Of a DNA stretch of 20,053 nt, positions 15,299-20,053 are shown one piece after another. The stretch is from IMG/VR virus record IMGVR_UViG_3300020183_000576, positions 1 to 20,053 of that record. One strand, given 5' to 3'. Within the stretch, counting starts at the first letter, position 1. Each line of letters begins with the position of its first letter. Both the position numbers and the translations under genes were made by a program. The notes beneath the pieces were generated by a model. That model saw nothing but the letters and a program-made list of their open reading frames with translations, made no database searches and was not told the DNA's origin. The stretch is from a virus.

Positions 15299-15766
15299 TT
15301 ATTTTTTATGTTTTGATATTTCAACTGCTGCCAATTGAGCTAATGCTGCTTTTTTAGATTTAGGACGTTTAGATAATCTTCTGCCAGTTTCCGTTGTAGC
15401 AAAATATCCTGATTCTGTTTTTTCAATGCGTTCTGGCATCAATTGTTTTAAATGATTCTTGAAGTTAGCAGGAACGAATTGAGGTTGTTGCATATTATAT
15501 GAATCTTGTTCCGATCCGTGATGCATTTCATTCATTAAAAAATCGCCTACCTCTTGAATATCATCTTTCGATGTAGCAATATGATCTGCTGCCCAATCGT
15601 GTCCATCACTCAATATTTCTTGAACTTGATTTGGATCTAATTCTAACAATGCATCTACATATTTCTTGATTGTTTTTAAATTGCCAAAGAACATGTAATT
15701 GCTATTGTTATCATTACATCCGCTGTTTCCGCCGCAACCGCAGCTACATTCATTTAATTTTTTCAT
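15299..15766 (-). CDS. Conserved phage protein with Cys-rich start, 155 aa
   Basis: The N-terminus MKKLNECSCGCGGNSGC has five Cys in 11 residues, possibly a metal site. Residues about 24-85 (MFFGNLKTIKKYVDALLELD, DGHDWAADHIATSKDDIQEV) are a helical segment found in several marine phage genes. The C-terminus, GYFATTETGRRLSKRPKSKK followed by AALAQLAAVE, is a basic helix of the kind found in viral Lys-rich tails. A strong AGGAGG lies before the ATG. The function is unknown. LNE at 4-6 superficially recalls the leader proteins, but the rest does not fit. Confidence 0.75.
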   Translation of the reverse strand: MKKLNECSCGCGGNSGCNDNNSNYMFFGNLKTIKKYVDALLELDPNQVQEILSDGHDWAADHIATSKDDIQEVGDFLMNEMHHGSEQDSYNMQQPQFVPANFKNHLKQLMPERIEKTESGYFATTETGRRLSKRPKSKKAALAQLAAVEISKHKK

Positions 15767-15769
15767 TTA

Positions 15770-16276
15770 CTATCCTCCTGCGGTGAACTCAGGGCTTGCG
15801 AGCCATTGCGAACCATCATGAATATACAAAACACCGGTGCTAAAACTCCAATATATACTGCCGCGCGCCGGACTACTTGGCTGAGTTGTTGGTAAAATAA
15901 AATTACCCGAACTGCCTAATGTGCCCAAATTCATAATCAATGTACTAGACCCCGTTATATTACCAGCTAATGGACCATTAACACTTAAACTACCAGTTAC
16001 ACCTAATGAACCAGTAATTCTAGCAGATCCTGTAAATGGAAAACTAGATGCATTTGCTACAAATGAAGCCGTCGTTGCAAATGATGCAGTCGTTGCAAAT
16101 GATGCAGTCGTTGCAAATGATGCAGTCGTTGCAATACCAGTTAATGAACCACTAAAAGAACCAGTTGCAATAATAGTATCTGTACTTACTCCGCTTAATG
16201 CATCGATTGCACGTGTAATGTGTTCAGCTTGAACTGTACCACCATTAGTAATACCGGTTTTATTTATTACTGCCAT
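15770..16276 (-). CDS. Repeat-bearing tail-fibre or appendage-like protein, 168 aa
   Basis: The product starts MAVINKTGITNGGTVQAEHI and has a low-complexity central part of Ser, Thr, Gly and Ala. It includes four TASFAT-type repeats (residues about 50-70), then GSARITGSLGVTGSLSVNGP and a C-terminal SIYWSFSTGVLYIHDGSQW segment. Repeats of TASFA/TASYA type are common in phage fibre and appendage proteins of marine and Bacteroidota phages. It is short for a complete fibre, so it may be a tip, adaptor or fibre fragment. Start AAAGGAATGTAAATG has a Shine-Dalgarno-like sequence. Confidence 0.75.
   Translation of the reverse strand: MAVINKTGITNGGTVQAEHITRAIDALSGVSTDTIIATGSFSGSLTGIATTASFATTASFATTASFATTASFVANASSFPFTGSARITGSLGVTGSLSVNGPLAGNITGSSTLIMNLGTLGSSGNFILPTTQPSSPARGSIYWSFSTGVLYIHDGSQWLASPEFTAGG
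16071..16133 (-). repeat. 18-bp tandem repeat, 3.5 copies
   Basis: On the plus strand GTCGTTGCAAATGATGCA is repeated exactly at 16071, 16089 and 16107, with half a copy at 16125. It encodes a six-residue unit, TTASFA, in the fibre-like gene. A further degenerate unit follows in the protein (towards lower coordinates). The perfect copies suggest recent slippage or ongoing length change. Confidence 0.95.
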
Positions 16277-16451
16277 TTACATTCCTTTTTTTATAAATAG
16301 GCCAATTCTTAGTTTTTTCATTTAGCCATTCTTGTCGATCATCGCACCCGCAATCTTCATTTAAAATTTGAGCAATACGCTTTGCAATTTGATCTAACTT
16401 GGTTACACTAGTTATTTTTTTAATATCATCACCCAAACCTTTACTTGACAT
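16260..16451 (-). CDS. Small conserved DCGC-motif phage protein, 63 aa
   Basis: The product MSSKGLGDDIKKITSVTKLD continues to NEDCGCDDRQEWLNEKTKNW. The GLGD...DCGC-x3-EWLN pattern is a small phage protein type I have seen next to structural genes, without known function. The start at 16451 is chosen because GGAG lies seven bases upstream of the ATG; an ATG at 16463 would add four residues but lacks such a site. It overlaps the nucleotidyltransferase gene by 11 bases and the fibre-like gene by 17. The two Cys could bind metal or form a disulfide. Confidence 0.7.
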   Translation of the reverse strand: MSSKGLGDDIKKITSVTKLDQIAKRIAQILNEDCGCDDRQEWLNEKTKNWPIYKKRNVNGSNK

Positions 16452-17487
16452 AACGTGCTCCATTTTTAATCTTATTCATTAATTGAATCATCATTGTTTG
16501 CCATTGTGGTGTTCTAGGTATTTCAAATACCATAGTACCTGGAAATTGATATGATTGTTCTGGTTTCATTAGTTGCATATGACCCATATCATCGATACCT
16601 AAAACTTGATGTGGTACATTTTTCATTGTAATTTGATTGCTAGGTATCATGGTACATTGACCTGGATGATTCCATTGACCCATTGCATCTTGTACTGCAT
16701 TAGTATGTTTCATTACATGATGCCAATCTTCCGTAGTCATACGTTTTTCTTGCATAATATGTTTTGATAATAAATCAGTTACTGTGTCAGCATCCGTACT
16801 TTCAATAGTTAATTGTCGTACGGTGTTTTGTTGCAACAATTCTTTCAAATGTTCAATCAAACCTTTATTTCTGAGATACTTGAATGCTAAATTTTCAATT
16901 GAATATTCGCCTTCTGTTTCTAATCCAGCTTGGCGCAATTCTCGTATCCTTAGTAATATTTCTCGAATTCTTTTTTCTAAATTCGGATGATCTTTTTTTA
17001 GATTGGTAATTTCATATTCAAATGGTTCTGCTTTCATTTGAATTAATGCATCATCAATTGATATAAGATCTGGCTGTGGACGATTTATCCATTTTTGTTG
17101 CATAACAGAATAGATGCCAACCGATGAATGTAAATTCTCATTTTTATCTTGTGCATACAACTCAATATCAATTCCTTTGTATTTTAAAGGAAAATTATGA
17201 GTCCATATTGCTTTTTTTAAATGAAGATAATTTTTTGTCATATGCAAATTATCACTAACTTGCATGAAATTAATTACAACATGTAAATCAATATCACTAT
17301 ACTTAGTCCAATTATAGTTTGCATTACTACCAATCAAAATTACATCTAATATTGGTGCATTGATTTCTAAAAACTCATAAAATTTTTCTGCAATTTTCAT
17401 GAAATTTTTATGAAGTCCAGACCGTAGTTCGCCATCTTTCCATATTGCAGGATTCAATTCACTATGTGTTTGATATTCTTTTAGCAT
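16441..17487 (-). CDS. Nucleotidyltransferase-fold protein (Pol beta superfamily)
   Basis: This 348-aa protein has an N-terminal nucleotidyltransferase core: LIGSNANYNWTKYSDIDLHV at 51-70, with the GS motif (53-54) and metal-binding Asp65 and Asp67, and a third acidic site at Asp107 or Glu109 in KGIDIELYAQ. Residues 150-230 are helical. The C-terminal 100 residues, rich in His, Met and Gln (EDWHHVMKHTN, MGQWNHPGQCTMI), are a separate domain not recognised. Such enzymes transfer NMP to RNA, proteins or small molecules; the MNT/AbiEii group are toxins. The target here is unknown. All three acidic residues are present, so it is probably active. Confidence 0.8.
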   Translation of the reverse strand: MLKEYQTHSELNPAIWKDGELRSGLHKNFMKIAEKFYEFLEINAPILDVILIGSNANYNWTKYSDIDLHVVINFMQVSDNLHMTKNYLHLKKAIWTHNFPLKYKGIDIELYAQDKNENLHSSVGIYSVMQQKWINRPQPDLISIDDALIQMKAEPFEYEITNLKKDHPNLEKRIREILLRIRELRQAGLETEGEYSIENLAFKYLRNKGLIEHLKELLQQNTVRQLTIESTDADTVTDLLSKHIMQEKRMTTEDWHHVMKHTNAVQDAMGQWNHPGQCTMIPSNQITMKNVPHQVLGIDDMGHMQLMKPEQSYQFPGTMVFEIPRTPQWQTMMIQLMNKIKNGARYVK

Positions 17488-17502
17488 CTATTATAAATAT
17501 CT

Positions 17503-17850
17503 CTATTTCCAAAATAGCTGTACTAAAATAAGAGAGAATGCTAATATTAATGATACGGCTGTTTTCATATTGATTCCTTCATCTTTAAACAAATATGTCA
17601 TCAAAGTAAAAATCAATATTCCAGAAACAAATGATAAAAATCTACCGGGCCAAAATAATCCTGAAAACCCGCTGACAGAAAAACGTGTTGCTTCCATGAA
17701 TGCCCATGTAATAGGAATGCCTGCTAACATCAATATCCAACGATATGTTTTCGCCCATGGCCATATTAGCGGGCCATTAGTTTGAACCCAAACGATTACT
17801 TGCCCAAATAAAAATATTAAAAATGCGTAGATTAAATGTTTGTAGTTCAT
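17503..17850 (-). CDS. Four-TM membrane protein, 115 aa
   Basis: Four hydrophobic helices are visible near 5-23, 37-52, 65-84 and 95-113, joined by short loops containing TNGPLIWPWAKTYRW and SVSGFSGLFWPGR. No family is recognised; similar short membrane proteins occur in marine phages. It is the first gene after a promoter placed directly behind the lysis genes. It might be a holin-related or anti-superinfection protein, but nothing in the sequence decides this. Confidence 0.7.
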   Translation of the reverse strand: MNYKHLIYAFLIFLFGQVIVWVQTNGPLIWPWAKTYRWILMLAGIPITWAFMEATRFSVSGFSGLFWPGRFLSFVSGILIFTLMTYLFKDEGINMKTAVSLILAFSLILVQLFWK

Positions 17851-17855
17851 AATAA

Positions 17856-17884
17856 ATAATAAAGAATAATTAAACGTATTCCAA
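17856..17884 (-). promoter_or_regulatory. Promoter candidate for the 115-aa gene
   Basis: TTGGAA (17884-17879), 17 bases, TATTAT (17861-17856), minus strand. It differs from the window's consensus by one base in each box, and the -10 box ends five bases before the ATG, as in the promoter at 12564-12592. It starts just past the stop codon of the holin-like gene. Confidence 0.6.
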
Positions 17885-17885
17885 A

Positions 17886-18311
17886 TTATTTACGATCGCC
17901 TTTGTGTAGATCTATTTTATCAAGAATTGTATTTAATGCTGCTATATCTATGAACCCAGATATTGAAGCATTTTTAAGTGCACTTATCAATTGAAAAACA
18001 ATAAAAGGGACTAGAATAGTTTCACTCAACCAACTAGTCCCTTTAAATCCTTGTTCTACCATTAACAATGTTGTAAGCAGGATAATCCATGTTACAAGAG
18101 TTTTTAAAACTTTAAGTGCCTTGCAAGTCTGAAATCCTTCTCGTTTAATACCAGCAATTACACCAAAGAAGCCATCTGCCATTACTACTCCAACCAGTGC
18201 CAAGTATTGATCTGAATTTGACATTGCCAAATTGAAAAAATAAGTGCATATGAATGCCATAATCGTACCCAATGAATATATCCCCGCTGTTGCTAATGTA
18301 GTTGTTTTCAT
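17886..18311 (-). CDS. Holin-like membrane protein, 141 aa
   Basis: This protein has four hydrophobic segments near 8-30, 36-55, 70-86 and 92-110, followed by a polar helical tail (NTILDKIDLHKGDRK). The pattern, with DGFFGVIAGIKREGF and SALKNASISGF, resembles the phage_holin_4 (TcdE-like) family, whose members open the inner membrane for endolysin. It follows the endolysin and the WSEGC protein, consistent with a lysis cassette. The ATG overlaps the previous stop by one base. The coding sequence contains a strong inverted repeat (18004-18044). Family assignment is by eye. Confidence 0.65.
   Translation of the reverse strand: MKTTTLATAGIYSLGTIMAFICTYFFNLAMSNSDQYLALVGVVMADGFFGVIAGIKREGFQTCKALKVLKTLVTWIILLTTLLMVEQGFKGTSWLSETILVPFIVFQLISALKNASISGFIDIAALNTILDKIDLHKGDRK
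18004..18044 (-). other. Perfect 11-bp inverted repeat inside holin-like gene
   Basis: AAAGGGACTAG (18004-18014) and CTAGTCCCTTT (18034-18044) are exact reverse complements separated by 19 bases. In the minus-strand RNA, the second arm runs on into a T-rich stretch (CCCTTTTATTGTTTTT). That is the shape of a terminator or attenuator, but it lies within an open reading frame and its T run is interrupted. Confidence 0.7.
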
Positions 18312-18904
18312 TACTTAATATCTGCTGATTCAATTAATGTATATGTAAATGATTTACCATGAATAGCTGCCGCTTTACGACAAATAGTCATAAATGATTC
18401 AAAATCAGACGCCTTTTTAAAAACTTGACAACCTTCACTCCAATTTTCTACATAAGTAGAATCTGCGCCTGCTTTGTGAATATTAATTCCAAATACTCCT
18501 TCAGCTATTTTATTCTCATCATAAGTCATATCACGATTTGCGTCACGATAAACTTTAACTGGCTTTTGTTGTCTTAATGCTTCATATTTGCCTTGATGTA
18601 AACCTAAAGTATGTGAGCCTCTGTATTGACCTTCAACTAAACGAGCAACTCCGCCTGCCGCTTTACCTTCCAACATACCTTTTTTACCTGGGTCTGTAGT
18701 AGCGGGCCAACAATGTGATTTCCATTCGCCGCCTTCTTTATAAGAAACAGTAATGCAATCATCAAATACATTAGTTACTTTATTTCCAGTTGCAGAGTTT
18801 CTAACTCCAACAATATTTACATCAAAATCTTTTGCACCTTCAAACCAAACATATCCTTTGGCTTTAACAGCAGTTTCAATTTGTTCTTTTGTATAACAAC
18901 TCAT
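18311..18904 (-). CDS. Lysis-region protein with YkuD-like H...SEGC motif, 197 aa
   Basis: The product starts MSCYTKEQIETAVKAKGYVW. Its second half contains GINIHKAG at 139-146 and VENWSEGCQVF at 152-162, giving a His143 and a Cys159 in a Ser-x-Gly-Cys setting. This recalls the HxxG...SxGC[IV] active site of L,D-transpeptidases (YkuD), although the spacing between His and Cys is short. Similar proteins with KPVKVYRDANRD segments occur in Bacteroidota phages. It sits between endolysin and holin-like genes, so a peptidoglycan-active role is likely but unproven. TTGAGGAAATTAGTATG provides a Shine-Dalgarno site. Confidence 0.6.
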   Translation of the reverse strand: MSCYTKEQIETAVKAKGYVWFEGAKDFDVNIVGVRNSATGNKVTNVFDDCITVSYKEGGEWKSHCWPATTDPGKKGMLEGKAAGGVARLVEGQYRGSHTLGLHQGKYEALRQQKPVKVYRDANRDMTYDENKIAEGVFGINIHKAGADSTYVENWSEGCQVFKKASDFESFMTICRKAAAIHGKSFTYTLIESADIK

Positions 18905-18920
18905 ACTAATTTCCTCAATA

Positions 18921-19532
18921 TTATTTTACGTATTCGTAATATTTTTTAGTTTTTGCTTTTCTATCTTCTAAACCATGAGTTCCGCCATTGATACGCTTGG
19001 TAAGCGCTAGTATAGCTGCATCATTAACTCCCCGATCACAAATCGACCAAAGTTTGTTGCGATCAAAGAAAAACATTGCAGATTCAAATGCATAAGTAGT
19101 TGCTACTAGATCTGGAGTATCTAATATTTCTGGTTTCTTAAGATATTCTGCAAATGCTTTGTAATTTGATTTTCCTGTGAGTTGTAGTGCACCTCGGCCA
19201 CGATATTTCCAACCATCCCCCGATGCTTCATCTCCATTACCCATTCGGCTTGCATACACTCGGTTGGCAATTTTTTCTGGTTGCCGCGCATAAGACTCTT
19301 CTAATGTTCCAGGAAAGTATTTTCCAAAAATGCCTTGTAGGCCTTGTGCTGAATAGTTTAGGTTTTCGCTAAATGCTTTGAACCCACCTGTTTCATGTGA
19401 TGTCTGAGCAAAGAAATGCGAAGCACGTACTGGTGTTAACTTGTAATAAGCCATAGCAGCTTTCAATGTTCCAGGACCAAATGCTCCATCGGCAGTAACA
19501 CCTACTTTTTCTTGTAAACTTTTTAAACTCAT
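18921..19532 (-). CDS. Endolysin, glycoside hydrolase family 19 lysozyme/chitinase fold
   Basis: This 203-aa enzyme has a short peptidoglycan-binding-like start (KVGVTADGAFGPGTLKAAM, 9-27) and a GH19 catalytic domain: FFAQTSHETGGF at 40-51 with the catalytic Glu47, MGNGDEASGDGWKYRGRGAL at 97-116, QLTGKSNY at 117-124, and KRINGG near the end. GH19 endolysins cut the peptidoglycan glycan chain at lysis. It is complete, with no signal peptide, so it needs a holin, and holin-like genes lie on both sides. The start overlaps the upstream stop (TAATG) and has GAGGAAG as ribosome site. Confidence 0.93.
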   Translation of the reverse strand: MSLKSLQEKVGVTADGAFGPGTLKAAMAYYKLTPVRASHFFAQTSHETGGFKAFSENLNYSAQGLQGIFGKYFPGTLEESYARQPEKIANRVYASRMGNGDEASGDGWKYRGRGALQLTGKSNYKAFAEYLKKPEILDTPDLVATTYAFESAMFFFDRNKLWSICDRGVNDAAILALTKRINGGTHGLEDRKAKTKKYYEYVK

Positions 19533-19783
19533 TATTCTTCCTCGTTAGTAGTTTCTTTTCCTTTACCTGCAAATTTTTCTAAACCTGCAATACCTAAACT
19601 ACCTAATGTTACAACTACAAATGAATTATAGATATATTCATTCAATTTCAATTCGCTACCAAGGTAACCAGTAATTAAATCGACAAACATTGCAATTGTC
19701 ATTACTGCAAATGACATAAAACCAATAATAGTTTTTTCATTAAAGTCATTTGAATTTTTAAAAATGTCTGTAAACTTTGCCAT
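19532..19783 (-). CDS. Two-TM holin-like protein, 83 aa
   Basis: The product has two hydrophobic helices, near 18-41 (TIIGFMSFAVMTIAMFVDLI) and 50-67 (YIYNSFVVVTLGSLGIAG), and a charged tail KGKETTNEEE. Small size, two TM segments and position immediately before the endolysin fit a class II holin. A clear GGGAG precedes the ATG. The alternative is a membrane protein with another role, since a second holin-like gene lies at 17886-18311. Confidence 0.65.
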   Translation of the reverse strand: MAKFTDIFKNSNDFNEKTIIGFMSFAVMTIAMFVDLITGYLGSELKLNEYIYNSFVVVTLGSLGIAGLEKFAGKGKETTNEEE

Positions 19784-19821
19784 ATATTCTCCCTTTTTGT
19801 ATAAATATATGACAAAAGAGA

Positions 19822-20053
19822 TTACCGGCAGTTAATGAGTTCTTTTACGAGGTCTTGTATGTGTAATATAGTTATTTTTAAATTGCCCAATTGAAACATT
19901 CCAACTTCGCCTGAATCTTGTATGATTGCTGAAAGATTTTCTATTATGTTATAATCTTGTTGAGTAAATTGGTTGCCATTAATTTCTACTATAATATCAT
20001 CATAATCATAACGATCAGTGTTTGTTAGCGAATGACAACGTTTTCTTAAATCA
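19822..20053 (-). CDS. Partial unknown CDS (5' end outside window)
   Basis: An open frame enters from the right edge and ends with TAA at 19824-19822, giving 76 visible residues. It includes YDYDDIIVEINGNQFTQQDY and ends ILHIQDLVKELINCR. The acidic and alternating beta-like sequence suggests a small soluble protein. No family is recognised. It is 38 bases from the next gene, and that gap holds only the ribosome site and no convincing promoter. Confidence 0.6.
   Translation of the reverse strand, partial: DLRKRCHSLTNTDRYDYDDIIVEINGNQFTQQDYNIIENLSAIIQDSGEVGMFQLGNLKITILHIQDLVKELINCR

Noticed and set aside
15299-15766. MKKLNE start as a seventh capsid leader
   Set aside because: Only the L-N-E triplet agrees; the leader is too short and is followed at once by a Cys cluster.
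17487-17513. TTGGAA and TATAAT upstream of the nucleotidyltransferase gene as another promoter
   Set aside because: The spacer is only 11 bases, unlike the constant 17 of the other cases.
17503-17519. Inverted repeat CTATTTCCAAAATAG near the end of the 115-aa gene, as terminator
   Set aside because: The stem is short and AT-rich, with no T run after it.
19800-19807. TATAAATA on the plus strand (also at 17492-17499)
   Set aside because: No plus-strand gene follows either copy; all genes in the window are on the minus strand.

Overview
The window looks like part of the genome of a large tailed dsDNA phage (T4-like myovirus style) whose host is probably a member of the Bacteroidota. The evidence is AT-rich DNA, near-gapless packing of about 29 genes all read from the minus strand, many ATGA or TAATG junctions, and a mixture of lysis, virion and host-derived genes. 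The host guess rests on a Bacteroidota-type GroEL and on a C-terminal domain that resembles the type IX secretion (T9SS) sorting domain on a phage lysozyme. No rRNA, tRNA, CRISPR, integrase or IS was seen.

In transcription order (right to left) the layout is as follows. (1) 20053-17886: the end of an unknown gene, then a lysis region with a 2-TM holin-like protein, a GH19 endolysin, a YkuD-like or unknown protein with a WSEGC motif, and a 4-TM holin-like protein. (2) 17850-12584: a 4-TM membrane protein, a nucleotidyltransferase, a small DCGC protein, a repeat-bearing fibre-type protein, conserved phage unknowns, a SET-domain protein, and three proteins with a shared N-terminal leader (110 aa, lysozyme, HAD). 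(3) 12558-7291: a UVR-like small protein, a divergent ClpS, two unknowns, an HNH protein, and three more leader-bearing proteins (two HExxH zincin-like proteins and a basic Cys-rich protein). (4) 7254-3742: a 41-aa basic protein, a MoxR/CobS-type AAA+ ATPase, and a vWA protein with HEGSH and MIDAS motifs. (5) 3695-1: groEL, four small overlapping genes, thyA, a 57-aa gene and a truncated gene.

The most striking observation is that six proteins between 7291 and 14252 begin with the same roughly ten-residue leader, M-I-x-L-x-[NSK]-L-[LIM]-x-E. It ends in Glu exactly where the T4 capsid-targeting sequence is cut by the gp21 prohead protease. The inference is that this is an island of proteins packaged inside the capsid and ejected with the DNA: two putative metalloproteases, a lysozyme carrying a T9SS-like domain, a HAD phosphatase, a basic Cys-rich protein and a small unknown. 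A second system-level signal is a promoter family (TTGGAT, 17-bp spacer, TATAAT) that sits at the 3' ends of genes and divides the minus strand into transcription units. A third is a copy of the thyA 3' end flanking a small inserted gene.

All assignments come from reading motifs by eye. No database search or structure prediction was available.
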